From NCBI GenBank assembly GCA_002682825.1, contig NOKP01000001.1, positions 4,405,296 through 4,469,295 on the forward strand: DNA of 64,000 bases, in the 5' to 3' direction. The stretch comes from Neonectria sp. B-13. Taxonomy: Eukaryota; Ascomycota; Sordariomycetes; Hypocreales; Nectriaceae. The translations under genes and the position numbers were made by a program. The notes below the pieces were generated by a model that worked only from the letters and a program-made list of their open reading frames with translations, made no database searches and was not told the DNA's origin. Positions within the stretch are counted from its first letter, which is position 1; each line of letters opens with the position of its first letter. Positions 12,121 to 23,575 of this stretch are shown piece by piece.

Positions 12121-13713
12121 ATGTCTCAACACGAGTTCCTCCAACTCCCCCCATCTCCTCCGTCATCCGTCAAAATGGACTCGGCTGCCAGAGATGGGAG
12201 CTGTGACAACCCAAGCTCACCGCTGGTTAGATCAGCTGCTGGGAGACAAATTCCGGGAATTGGAGGGCAATTTGTCGACCATTCAAATATAACCGCCTCG
12301 CCCCAGAGCCTGTCAACTGATGTGGCCCGGCCGTCAACCTCTTCGTCAAACGCCTACTCGTCAACGGCGTACCTAAACACCCCGACAGTGCAGTCGGCTT
12401 ATCTCCCCACACCCGCTACTCAGCCCTACTCCCCGTTCCCGGTCCTGAGCTCGGCAGTCTTAAACTCGACCTGGTCCCAACCAGACACCATCCCCGAAGA
12501 TTCCACACCACATCTCTCTCAACACCAAAACCACGGAACTTCATTCCAACCCCAACCACTTCGCTCTCGCCAAGTGGAACGACCAGCCGACATGAGGTAT
12601 GCCATCGTCAACATCAGAACTTGTCTCTTCTCGTAACTAACATGAACGAAAGTGCCGTTGCAATTCAATATGACCCTACCTTCTCCATGGGGCCGAGGTC
12701 GGCATTTACCTGGCCAGGTGGGCATCATTGGTTTCCCTCCGTCGTGGGACTCGGACTGACGTATGCAGCAGGGCCACTAGAATCTCAAGCCTCAAGCAAC
12801 ACCATGATGAGCAATGGCCTCTCGATGAGCCACGGATCGGATCCCAGCCTTACCCCTCCCCAGGGACCGAGATCATTGACATCCAGCCCTCCACGGTTTT
12901 CCCTCTCGGCGGAGCAGCGTGAACTGAAGCGACAACAAGACAAGGCCCGTCGAGACACAAGGCTCATGACGCGCATGCGCAGGACCAGCAGCCCCCCTTA
13001 CGTGGACTCTCCGCCATCGACCATGACGCTCCCGGATGCCTCGAGTGCGATGAACTTACCGACATACACAACCGCGCCCCCTTCCGCCTCTCTCATGGCG
13101 GAACCAGCGACCACAATGAGCACATCGCCCTACCTTCCCTCCTACAGCACCTCAATGGACGACCAACACACGCAAGCAGCTCCAGTATACCCAACCTCAT
13201 ACCCACAAAGCTTGTAAGATACCGAAACGACATAAACAGCGCCTGGATCATGCTAATTTCTGTTCCATCAGACAACCCAACTACAACTTGCCGATGGATT
13301 ATGCCGCCGTATATGCGGGACCTGGCCATTACAGGTATGCCCCGCCTCGAGACACAAACAATCCCGGTCTTAGCTAATCGTCTTCAAATAGCACTCGACC
13401 AACATCACTACCTGTTGGCCAGGACATTGGTCTCATGTACCAGGTCCCGGCAGTTATGACGACGGGAGGCGCAGGCTCACAGGAGGGGGGACACGTCAGA
13501 GTCGTGCAGAGCCGGCCGAAACCACGATGCTGGGAACACGGGTGCAACGGACGCCAGTTTTCGACATTTAGCAACCTGCTGAGGCACCAACGCGAAAAAT
13601 CTGGACAAGCATCCAAGGCGACGTGCCCCAACTGCGGAGCTGAATTCACGAGGACAACCGCGCGAAACGGACACCTCCTCCATGACAAGTGCAAGGGTCG
13701 GAGAAACACCTAG
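12121..13713 (+). CDS. C2H2-type zinc-finger transcription factor with atypical paired fingers
   Basis: Exons read as 12121-12596, 12653-13213, 13272-13334 and 13392-13713, giving 473 residues. Introns are 12597-12652 (GTATGC, CTAAC branch), 13214-13271 (GTAAGA) and 13335-13391 (GTATGC, GCTAAT). A further in-frame 51-nt intron is possible at 12718-12768 (GTGGGC, CTGAC, GCAG) and would remove 17 residues. The N-terminal 330 residues are Ser/Pro/Thr-rich with a short basic helix ([20 protein letters not shown]) near residue 265. The C-terminus holds the DNA-binding part: C413-x4-C418, then H432, and C445-x2-C448-x12-H461-x2-H464 or -x5-C467. The first finger lacks a normal second histidine. The layout resembles C2H2 regulators of development in Sordariomycetes, but I do not recognise a named orthologue. 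It sits alone between two large deserts, which suggests complex regulation. Confidence 0.82.
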
Positions 13714-15088
13714 GGTGGTGTTTCCACCAAGATGATCCGGGGGTTGGGATGTTCATGCGACCCTCTTGGCGTCGGCCCCGACCGGGGACAAAAACTAAGC
13801 GCCCTTCGGACTTCGGGGCTCAGCCTTGGGCGCAGCGCAGCCTCGCTCGGGATTTGTTGCTTGTCTCAAGTGTATCCAAATCTGTGTTGGCGCATTTACT
13901 ATTATTACTGGATGGAACGGCGTTTGCTCGGGGATATTCAGCCTCTTGCCGGCTTTGCAAGGGAGTTTGGAGTTTGGGGCTTAGTACTGGGACGGGAATA
14001 GAAGGAGGTTAGGCATGGTAATCGGGGTGCTTGGTATGAACATATGCATGAAGGGATGACTTGGATGCCTTTGGGACGCCTTTGGGCTGGCTTTGGGAAA
14101 CTGAAACCATTGTGCTTGATTTTAGGATATGTTTATGGATGGGTGAGACTTTCTACGTTGAATTGGGAGATTATCCTCTTTACTTTCGTTCATTCTTCTT
14201 CGGATTCATCTATCTTCTCTCTACCATACCCACCGACATATAGTCGGATTCATTTCCCTTTTTGAAAACAGTTTTGAATCAGATTGCTCGTTCTCGTGGT
14301 GAGTGACAACTGCACGCACGGCATGGTGAGAGCCAAGTTGCAGCAGGCGTGGCGCAGACGTTGGGGGCAGCAAACCCCGAAATTAACCCCTGCTCACGCC
14401 TGTAAAATAAACAAGGCAAAGTCAATCTGGGTTGGTTGTTTTGAGCGTTTGGCCCTTGGAAAATGCCGTAATTAACTCGCGTGGCTAAGCCAACCGCCAG
14501 GCTGATGATTATACCCACAGTGAAGGTGAGAACGAGGCGCTGGAGGGTGTTTTGGAAGCACGAGGCTCGTAAACGCAGCCCGAGGCCGTGATTGGGGGCA
14601 GAGGCCATGCAACAATCGAACCATGCAGAACATCTGAAACAGGACGAGGACGGGATGCCCCAGACAGAGACGGACTGGGCTTGCTGGGCTGGGAAAGCTG
14701 TGTGGGGATTGGGAGAGAGACGAGGCCATAAGGCAACAAGGCTACAAGGCCAGAGGGAGGGCAGAAGCAAATGATCGTCACGGCAAAGCAAGGCCCCATT
14801 TCTATCCCTACTACTTACTACTTAGTACTTACTTAGGTACTTACTACCCACCCTGCACCCTACTACCACAAGCCCACAAGGCCATACTAGTAGACACTCC
14901 TACCCACAAAGCCCCAAGTCCCACACCCACCCCCTCCCATTGACCCATTCATCGATCCGCCCACACGCACCGACACATACATATATACAAACATCCATAC
15001 ATACACGCATCTAGCGCACATCGAGAACGGCCAGCAGTTGTGCTTGCTTTGCAGCACACAGCCGCGCCGCAAATAGCATGGACGCTCA

Positions 15089-15116
15089 CACTCGACACTC
15101 GACACTCAACACTCGA
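15089..15116. repeat. Heptanucleotide tandem repeat (CACTCGA-type, 4 units)
   Basis: CACTCGA, CACTCGA, CACTCAA and CACTCGA in direct succession, followed by a degenerate fifth unit. Confidence 0.85.
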
Positions 15117-15515
15117 CAACTCGATGCATAATTAGCATTCGATGGGCTCAGCATTCGCCCTCGCCATTCAGGCGGGGCGCAACCACCTCCCCCAGCCGCC
15201 AGATCCCAGGCCCTGCTCAGTCAGTGCTAGGTCGCATTGTTCGGCCCTATCAAGTTCCCCTCGTCAGCCGCTGCAGCCAGACACGAACCCATCAGTGGCC
15301 AGCCAAGCGAGCACTGTCACAGTGGAGGCGGGCCAGCGAGGCCAGCACGAGGTCGTCGTTGTTGTCGTGCCTCTGCCGGGCTCAGTTGGTCCCCGAAATA
15401 CTTGCGCAGTCTCTCCCATCATTCGCTAGCTCGCTTACTCCCTCACTGATCAACGCACAATCCATGTCCCCACCGCGTCAACCAACCACACGAAGCTAGT
15501 CCCATGGGTTATGAC

Positions 15516-15550
15516 CGCACGTGCGTCCAACTCCAGGGCCCTGGAGTTGG
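15516..15550. repeat. 10-bp palindrome beside a 24-bp perfect palindrome
   Basis: CGCACGTGCG (15516-15525, containing the E-box CACGTG) is followed after one base by a perfect spacer-free palindrome at 15527-15550, with left arm CCAACTCCAGGG and the right arm its exact reverse complement. Noncoding. It may be a dimeric protein site or a cruciform-prone element. Confidence 0.7.
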
Positions 15551-16580
15551 TCGGATCGATGTCGGACCCAGAGAACGGCTCGCGGCAAGGCCAGCCACGC
15601 CCAACAAGGCGACTGATCCCCGCAAATTTTGGGGGCTTGGGAGTGGGAACCTCTGGGCTGGAATTATGGATACTCCTTGTCAAAGTTGGATTACCAACTC
15701 TATGGGTGGTTTCGCTCTTTTTTTTCTTTCCCGCTCCTCTGATGAGATTCCCTTAATCCCCCCGGATCACATGGGGGTTACCCAACAGGCACGCATGCAG
15801 CCAGGCGCGCCGCCGTTGGACTAAAAAACGCCATCAGGAACGTGGACTTGATGGAAGCTCCAGAAGGGAAAGGCACAAAGCTAGAACGGGGGTAGAAGGC
15901 AGGGGACGAGATCAAGGGGTGTACCCATTGTACTCTTGTGACTCGACGTCGCCCCCAGGGGAAACGGGCGCTGCCAAACCCCTGAAGGCCAAGCCAGCCA
16001 GCCGTCTTGGTCAGTGACCGGGTCTTTCCAAAGGCATCCTGAGTTGCTCCGTGGCTCCGGCGACGCCGGATATGCCCGCCCGTCGCGTTGGATTGCGGCA
16101 GACAGATTGATCGGATCGACACCGCCAGGCACCAGCTAATTGTTTTGGGTAATTCGTGACTTGGATGCTACGCTTCTGTCACTTTCAGTTTGACTAGCAA
16201 GGGCACTTGGCCATATTGGCAGGGCAGACGAGAAGGGATGCTTGATTTGCAGAAATGGGGGCAGGCAGGGGTGTGGGGAGGGAAGAGGGGGTGCCATAGG
16301 GAAATGGGTGTGGCACCCAATTTGTGCGAAGTGAAAAGTGACAAGCGCAGAAAGAGATATGGGGAAGGGGATCCCTAGCTTGCAGGTTGCCGGGTGCGAA
16401 AAAGAGAGAGAGAGAAAGATGGGAGGGAGATTGGGATGGAGCTGGATGAAGCGGGAGGATGACGACGGGATACTGGGATGGTAGCCCGGCGAACCCAATC
16501 AGCCAGTGGATGCAGGCGGGAGGCGGGAGACGAGGCGGGATGGAGTGGGAACAGAATGGATGAGAGGCACGTTTGAGACC

Positions 16581-16610
16581 GGGGAGCGACGGAGAGCGAC
16601 GGAGAGCGAC
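16581..16610. repeat. Decanucleotide repeat (GGAGAGCGAC, 3 units)
   Basis: GGGGAGCGAC, GGAGAGCGAC and GGAGAGCGAC in tandem in noncoding DNA. Confidence 0.75.
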
Positions 16611-18087
16611 TCGCGAGCACGCCGGCCTTGTCCCTCTCGCTGAGAGTCTTGACTCTTCCAGAGAGCGTCATGAGTGGTGAAGGACCGGGCGACAACCCGA
16701 CAGGGGTGGTACTTAAGAGCAGGGCCCAAGGGAATGAAAGAATGGGTAGGATGATGAACCGGATGCTGAGCAAGCCGTGCCCTGGATAGATGTCATGGGT
16801 GCCGTGGGTATGGGTATGCAGTGCCAAGGGGAGTGGCAAGGGGGAGTTCGAGTGCAGTGCCAAAGCGATTCCAATGGGAGGTTCGGCGAGCCTTGTGGTG
16901 GACCAGATGGTCTATGGGGGCCGTTACGTAGTCCTCTATGATTGAAGAGTCCACCAAGACCGGGGTGGGTGGATGGGGATGAGGATGGGATGGGATGGAT
17001 GAGATGGGAAGGAGAGTGAGGATCCTCTCATGATAGAGGAATAGAGGGATGGAGGCAGCAGGGGGCGAGGGAGGGATGAGGTTGTTGTCGTCGTCGTTGT
17101 CGCCGGTCGTTGTCCGGTGTCGCCCCAGTGGCTTCAATGTTCCCAATGTTCCAGCGCCCCAGTGCCCCAGTGCAACCTGCAACTGTTCTTACCCTGGCAA
17201 AGGTCAACAGGGAGCGTGCCACTTGTGTTCATTTGGAATTTTGGGTTGCGACCTTGGCATTTCGTGATGCCGGGACCCCGCTGCGAGGAACCCCCGGCGG
17301 GAGAAATCGGCCGGGACCGTGAGGGTGGATGGTCCCGGAGCCGGGGAAACTCCACCGGCCGAGTCCCAGCGGTATGGCGATGGTTAATACAGTGAGGAGC
17401 TTGGGGATCCTCCGTGCAAATTACTTCGTACTCCGCATATCCCGGAAGATGGATCATAGACATGACATGACACTAACACAGCTAACCCTATCCGTATTGC
17501 CATGGACCATGGTGCATTCCAGGTAGTAGTCGTAGTCGCAGGAGTCGCTCGCCATTGCTGCTACGGACTAATTACACCAGGATGATACGGTCAAGTAATA
17601 CTAGTTCGCCTGTCGTATTATAACTCTTTGGATCATATTGCCCTCGATCGATCCATCACCCATCGTCAATCATTGTGAGGCTGTCCATCAGGAACGTGCT
17701 TGCGCGCCTACCGACCCCTTTCATCTTTTATCCGCTCCTTTCGCGGGTGCGGGTTTCGGGATATTGTTCCCCTCTCATCCCGCTCGACGGGGGGTTGGTT
17801 CCATCAACAACACAGCCCGCCTTACGGGTACGGAGTATTCTTGTAAAATCCGAACTGCCCAAAGAAACAACAACGAAACAGGCCGGGGCAGCCTGGCCTT
17901 GCACACATCTTACATAACCCCCTCAGCACGAGCACTTGGCCTCATTCATGGCATTAGCACCAAAGTGGGACGCAGCTCTCTCACGCACCAGCACGTGCAC
18001 TCGCACAGCAAACGACGCGGTGGCGCGGCCATGAGACAGCCGAAGAGTTGAGGGTCTCGTTGGTGCCGGGCGCTGGGCTGCGTCCAA

Positions 18088-18108
18088 CGGCATACGGCAT
18101 ACGGCATA
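18088..18108. repeat. Heptanucleotide tandem repeat (CGGCATA, 3 units)
   Basis: Three exact CGGCATA units followed by a degenerate CGGCCAA, about 720 bp before the APC2 start. Confidence 0.85.
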
Positions 18109-18240
18109 CGGCCAACTGTGCACGCATGAGATGAGACGGACGAAGCAGCGTACGAAGGACGTAATTACAGGGCCGAAGGGTTTAGAGTGCACAGCGCAAG
18201 GCGTACTACACGACGCAGGCAAGGCACACAGCGGCACACG

Positions 18241-18261
18241 TGCCAACTGCCAACTGCCAAC
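18241..18261. repeat. Heptanucleotide tandem repeat (TGCCAAC, 3 units)
   Basis: Three exact TGCCAAC units followed by a degenerate TGCGAAG, upstream of APC2. Confidence 0.85.
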
Positions 18262-18826
18262 TGCGAAGTACGTACTGTAGGTGCTTGGGTGTGTATACGC
18301 ACGCGCCCCTGGTAAAATCCCGATGCGTCGGACTCGGTCGGCGCTCTTTTAAGGAGTCTCGGATCCAGCGCCGCGGTCTCAGGCCCGGGGCGGAGGGTGT
18401 TGTGGAGGGTTACTGTACTATGTAGTGGAGGGTGGGTGCTGTGGCGGGTGCTGTGGGTGGGATTGCAGGGCACCCGCCTGTGGCCTCGGTGACGAGTTGT
18501 TCCCCCGTCGGGTCTTCGGGGGGCTCGGGTCTCGGCGCCTCTTTTTTTCCCACGGGCTCGCGGTCTACATCCGGTCGCGTCTCTGGTTTGGCGCAGTAAG
18601 CGCGCGTGCTGCTGGTTCCGTCCAATGCCGCATGCTTGGCGCACATCATCCGCTGTGGCGTTTGTGCCTGAGCCTTTGGCTCCTTTGCGTGAATGGTGGG
18701 GCACACCGGCAGGCCGTCACTGTGTTGACTTCCACTCCTCTGCAAGTCTACGTACAAGCCGACGACAAACCAAGCAACCCCAACATACCCGCTCAACGCC
18801 ATGCCACTGCGCCCGCCGCCTTCACC

Positions 18827-21562
18827 ATGACGGCGTCGCGATACCGGGCTCGCAAGCAGCGGGTTCTCCGGTCCGTCTTCCAGACAGACGTCTCCCAGCC
18901 GACTCCCCGCTCCACGCCCGTCGCACCCTTCACCCAGCCCGGCGCCGCCTTTGGCGGTCCCTCTGGCGGTCCACACGCGTCATTGCCCTCCAGTTCTCCC
19001 TCTTCCAAACCACCCCTCGGCAGCCAGTATGTTGGTGCTGCTGGAGCTGGAGCTGGTGCCGGTGCCGGTGCCGCAGCTGCTGGCCCCCATCATCTGGCTC
19101 CTCTCGGCCCTCCTCCACCACCACCACCCCATCACGCTGCTGCCCTTCACCACGCCAGTGACCAGGTGAGGTGGGATCGTGCCTGGCACGTCGTCACTTC
19201 TCGTATCCAGCTGCCCTCTTCGGTTGCCATCGAAGACTCCTTCGGCACCCTTGCTCCCGAATCACAGGAACTGGATATTGACGTCGACCTCCTCGACTCG
19301 CTTGCCCTGGTCCTCAACCCTAGTCACGCACTGCCTCAGGCCACTCAGACCGAGGACATCCTGCTGTGGCATACCCAGCAGGTTCGCCAGCATTTCGTCC
19401 ATCATGTCATGCCCTTGCTGGCTGCGTGTGCCACTCAAGGTACCCAGGCACAGGTGCTGCTCGCCAGTATTTCCACCCTCGAGGCTGCCCATCGCCAGTA
19501 TCTCTATGGCCTGCGACTCATTGCCAGGGGCTTTGGAGATGACGTATACGGTACCACTGCCATGGCCAAGTTCCGTCGTGATCTGCATGCCATCGTCGGA
19601 AACTCCATGACACAGGGTTTAATAAACGCTCTCCGTGACGTGGTCCACCAGCTCGTTCGCATGGTACTTGGCTCTGGGAGACAATACGATGGGGAACAGG
19701 TACCCTTGGACTCTGAAGACAGTGATCGCATTTCGGCTGCCCGAGGGGAACTCCTGGGTCTGCTTGAATCACTGCAAAGTGTTGGCTTGGCAGGTGAGAA
19801 CTTTCAAGTCCAGTTCGCCGAGATTATGAATGCCACCATGGCCGAGTTTATCCAGAACTCGTACTCAGGTGTGTGGCGAAAGACAGAGCCGTCGAGCACC
19901 ACATCTGCATCTGTCGTCTCTGGTTGCCTTTCTCATCTCTCCGACTGGGTTGAGAACCACTACGGACGTCTCGCTGTTGAAGTCTTCAACCGCCTCGGCA
20001 CCCAAATTGCCTGGAGTGACGTTGAATGCTGGAAAGATATTGCCATTGGTCGGTTGGCGACATTGCGCATCCAGGAGCTCTTTGACATTGCCCTGAACTG
20101 GCCCGAAAGCAAAGGCGGGCTGGAGGACCTGCGGCTGGCCGTCACCACACCACAACGGCGCCTTCAACTGACTGATGCGTTTTCTCTGGCGTTGCAGAAG
20201 CGGCTTCTTCATCCGGGCCGCTCTACGCTGGACATCCTGCAGACCTACATCTCCATGATCCGGACCTTCCATGCTTTGGACCACTCAAAAGTCTTGCTCG
20301 ACCGCGTTGTGCATGCCCTCCAGCTATACCTCTGCCAACGAGACGATGCCATTCGTATTGTTGTCACGGGACTACTCTCGAACCCAGACGACGACGCTGC
20401 CGACGGAAAGGCGAAGCTAGTAGAGCTGGCAGTCATGTTAAATACGGCTTCTCAACAACAACGGCGCCAGGTGGATGACGAGGACCTCGACTGGAACGAC
20501 ATGACGTGGGTTCCTGACCCGGTGGACGCGGGCGTAAACTACAAAAGACCCAAGAACGAGGATGTCATTGGCACTCTCATCAATGCGCTTGGCTCTCAGG
20601 ACATCTTCATCAAGGAATTCCAGCTCATTATTGCTGAGCGACTTCTCTCAACTCAGGCTACGTTCCTTCAGGAGACGAAAGTGTTGGGACTATTGAAGAA
20701 ACGATTCGGCGAGGGTGCGTTGCAGAACTGCGATGTCATGATGAAGGATATCCAAGACTCGAAGCGAGTAGATGCACGGTTGAACAAGACCCTGCGACGC
20801 AACTCCGACCCGGAGGCAGAAAACGTCACATATCATTCCAAAATTCTGTCACGACTTTTCTGGCCGAGCCTGCCCAAGGATCCTTTCGCGGTGCCCCCGC
20901 CAGTCGCGGAGATTCAGGGCCGGTACGAGCAGGGCTTTGAGGAGCTCAAGTCGTCACGAAAACTCACCTGGCTAGACCACCTTGGTTCGGCGACCGTCAA
21001 GTTGGATCTAGAAGACCGCTCGATCGAACTGGAGTGTAAGACGTACGAGGCGGCTGTGATTTACGCATTCCAGGATGATGGGACGTCGGGAGACACGGAC
21101 CCGCAACAGAAAACCTTCAACGAGATATGGGAGAAGCTGATGATCGACGAGGACCTCCTTGAGCTCGCTCTGAGATTTTGGGTGGGCAAAAAGGTTCTCC
21201 GTAACGTTGGGAACCAGACGTACGTGGTCCTTGAGCGTTTGGACGAGACAACTGCGACTCAAACAGAGGATCCATCAAGCACAACGGGTGCAGGGGATGG
21301 CGGCCAGCCTCCGCCGCGCAAGGCGAAGAACATGGACTCAAAAGAAAAAGAGCGACAGACAGTATACTGGCAGTTCATCGTGGGTATGCTGACGAATTCA
21401 GCTCCAGCGATGCCCCTGGGACAGATATTGATGATGATGAAGATGTTGATCGCCGACGGCTGCCCGTGGAGCAACGAGGAGCTGCAGGAATTCCTGGGAG
21501 AAAGGGTGGCGGAAAATGAGTTGGAGCTAGTGGGCGGCAAGTATCGCCTACCAAAGAAGTGA
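18827..21562 (+). CDS. apc2: Anaphase-promoting complex subunit 2 (cullin subunit)
   Basis: Single-exon ORF; the start chosen is the ATG at 18827 (context TCACCATGA; MTASRYRARKQRVLRSVF), giving 911 residues. The frame stays open back to 18425, but those 134 residues look noncoding. APC2 is the cullin scaffold of the APC/C ubiquitin ligase and pairs with the RING subunit APC11 to drive mitotic exit in the nucleus. Seen: a Pro/Ser-rich N-terminus with low-complexity Gly-Ala and Pro-His runs (about residues 65-110), helical cullin-repeat-like sequence, the cullin-homology region (LGSQDIFIKEFQLIIAERLL near residue 590; ILSRLFWPSLP near 675), and a C-terminal winged helix (YWQFIVGMLTNSAPAMPLGQ to the final GGKYRLPKK, about 845-911) characteristic of APC2. 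Length fits fungal orthologues. No introns are needed. Confidence 0.92.
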   Translation: MTASRYRARKQRVLRSVFQTDVSQPTPRSTPVAPFTQPGAAFGGPSGGPHASLPSSSPSSKPPLGSQYVGAAGAGAGAGAGAAAAGPHHLAPLGPPPPPPPHHAAALHHASDQVRWDRAWHVVTSRIQLPSSVAIEDSFGTLAPESQELDIDVDLLDSLALVLNPSHALPQATQTEDILLWHTQQVRQHFVHHVMPLLAACATQGTQAQVLLASISTLEAAHRQYLYGLRLIARGFGDDVYGTTAMAKFRRDLHAIVGNSMTQGLINALRDVVHQLVRMVLGSGRQYDGEQVPLDSEDSDRISAARGELLGLLESLQSVGLAGENFQVQFAEIMNATMAEFIQNSYSGVWRKTEPSSTTSASVVSGCLSHLSDWVENHYGRLAVEVFNRLGTQIAWSDVECWKDIAIGRLATLRIQELFDIALNWPESKGGLEDLRLAVTTPQRRLQLTDAFSLALQKRLLHPGRSTLDILQTYISMIRTFHALDHSKVLLDRVVHALQLYLCQRDDAIRIVVTGLLSNPDDDAADGKAKLVELAVMLNTASQQQRRQVDDEDLDWNDMTWVPDPVDAGVNYKRPKNEDVIGTLINALGSQDIFIKEFQLIIAERLLSTQATFLQETKVLGLLKKRFGEGALQNCDVMMKDIQDSKRVDARLNKTLRRNSDPEAENVTYHSKILSRLFWPSLPKDPFAVPPPVAEIQGRYEQGFEELKSSRKLTWLDHLGSATVKLDLEDRSIELECKTYEAAVIYAFQDDGTSGDTDPQQKTFNEIWEKLMIDEDLLELALRFWVGKKVLRNVGNQTYVVLERLDETTATQTEDPSSTTGAGDGGQPPPRKAKNMDSKEKERQTVYWQFIVGMLTNSAPAMPLGQILMMMKMLIADGCPWSNEELQEFLGERVAENELELVGGKYRLPKK

Positions 21563-22426
21563 AATCGAGCTCGGCTTCTGACGCTTTGAAATTATCGATT
21601 TCGGGGGCGAAACTCCGGATGCTTCACCCCCGGCGCTTGAGATGCATCTTTGCGGCGTCGCGTCTCTAAGCATGGCTTACCCTTGGCCTTGTCAGCAATC
21701 GTCCAAATAGCAGTTGTGCGGGGCGGAAGCTTGACGGGGAAGTTACCTCAGCTGGCTATGTTGACGGCACAGGAAGCCTTGACCACTGTGTGCCTCTCGG
21801 ATCGGGTGAGACGGGGTGGATGCAGAAGCGGACGGCGGCGGCGTGCGGGACAATTGATGCGAGGCGGGAGGAACACGGGACAAGGGTCCGGAAGAGCTGG
21901 AAGCAATGGGACACGCAAGGGCAACGTATACGAAGTAGGCGTAGGTGGTACAGGCGAGTAGGCGTAGCTCGGGCGGCGCAGTTGTTTCCTCCCTGGCTGC
22001 ATGCGTCGAGGGTGGGAGAATGCAAACCCCAGGCTGTATTTATATCGAGCTCACAGCCGATACAGAGCCGACGTATCTATTTATGAGGCACGGCCGAGGA
22101 GGCACTATTATGGAGAATGAACTCTGCAGCTACAGTAGTGCCGGCGAGCCTAGTGAAAACTGAACGAGTAGTTACGTATCCGTACAGAGAGCCAAAATAG
22201 CACACCACGGAACACCTGACGCTACGGTTCCCAAAGCGGGACAGTCCTCCATGATCGCCGCCGGGATTGAAGACGAGCGGGGGCGAATCAGCGGTGGCTG
22301 TGTCAAGGTCAAGGTGGAAGAAGAGGGGGAGGGAGAGGTCGATAGTGACGGTGACGAGAGCAGGTGTGGGCGACGAATCCAAAGGCACCATGCGATAGAG
22401 TGGTTGCAGCGTTGGTGGGCGCTGCC

Positions 22427-22451
22427 GAAGTGAAGCGAAGTGAAGTGAAGT
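22427..22451. repeat. (GAAGT)5 pentanucleotide repeat
   Basis: GAAGT, GAAGC, GAAGT, GAAGT and GAAGT in tandem, noncoding. Confidence 0.8.
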
Positions 22452-23521
22452 GGCATGCGACATGACTTGGCTGTTGCGAATGGATGAGAGTATATGAGTC
22501 GGAGGGTGGTTACATGTTCGACATTCGACGCTGGATTGGATCAAGAGCAGACAAGTGGCTTTGAGACAGCGCAGGAGCCGGTCTTTGTTGGGATTGACTG
22601 GAGAGATGATCAGGTGAGGTGCACAAACTTCCAAAAGGCAGGCCACGCAGTCAGTTGGTAGTTGATTGACGGAGAGGGCTGCGTCAGACAGGTCAAGACA
22701 TGGAGCCATCAGAGAGGCCCCAGCTGGCGTCATGGTTTTGGTCATTCTCCGCTAGGGTTTTGACGGAGAGGAGAGACGAGACGAGGCCGAGACAACAGCA
22801 ACAAACAAGCGCAGACGGGGAGTAATAAATGAGAACCACCGAAAGCCTGGACCCTGGATAAAACGCAGCATCGTATGCATGCGGTCAAAGTCCGAGGCCT
22901 TGAAAGGTTTTCACGTTCTGGGCATTCCATTTCGCCATTTCGCCATTTGGTACCATGGAAAGGCAACTCCGGCCGGGCGGCAGACTGCAGTAAATAAAGG
23001 CAAACAGCGCTGTTCAGGGTGACGATGAGTTGACGGTCATGGCTGCTTTTTTTTTTGGCTGTGGACTCGCTCGCCGTCGAATTGAAACTCTGGCTGAGAG
23101 GTGCGAGACTGTCATTTGCGGACAGGGACCTCCGACGGCTGATTGACTGCTTCTGCCTCTGCTTCTGCCTCTGCTTCGTTAGTTTTTGTGCCACCGGCTT
23201 GGCTGCTGCTGGCCTCCATGCTGGCTTCCTTGGCTGCTTATTGTGAACGAGGGCCCCGGGGGGGGGGTTCACGTTGGGCGTGGAAATGGCTCCCCGTCTC
23301 TGCTTTAGAGGTTTCCGCCGGCCGCGGCCCTCGGCTCCCTACCTACTAGGGAGTCATAAGTACGTAGACTACCCTAGAACTTCCTTTGTCGCCCGCCGCA
23401 TGACCATGACTCTCTCCTCGCACGTCCGACTGTTGTGTCTCTCTGGCTGGCGTTTGCCGTGATTAGTATTGGCGGCAGTTAGGTCTCACTCAGGTCGTGG
23501 TAGTAGTGGGTGGCTGGTTCT

Positions 23522-23575
23522 GGTTCAGCTGGTGCAGCTGGTGCAGTCGGTGCAGTCGGTGCAGTCGGTTCGACT
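23522..23575. repeat. Nonanucleotide tandem repeat (GGTGCAGTC-type, 6 units)
   Basis: Units GGTTCAGCT, GGTGCAGCT, three GGTGCAGTC and GGTTCGACT follow one another exactly every 9 bases in noncoding DNA. Confidence 0.82.

Larger units (their letters stand above)
13714..18826. other. 5.1-kb gene-poor region between the zinc-finger gene and APC2
   Basis: No convincing coding frame. It contains TACTTA/TAGTAC-rich sequence at about 14808-14850, three heptamer arrays (15089-15116, 18088-18108, 18241-18261), a 24-bp perfect palindrome (15527-15550), a decamer repeat GGAGAGCGAC x3 at 16581-16610 and a GTC/GTT-rich stretch near 17083-17125. The last few hundred bases must hold the APC2 promoter and leader. 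Confidence 0.5.

Noticed and set aside
18425..18826. Upstream extension as the true APC2 N-terminus
   Set aside because: No APC2 character, while the ATG at 18827 has good context and starts a plausible basic N-terminus.
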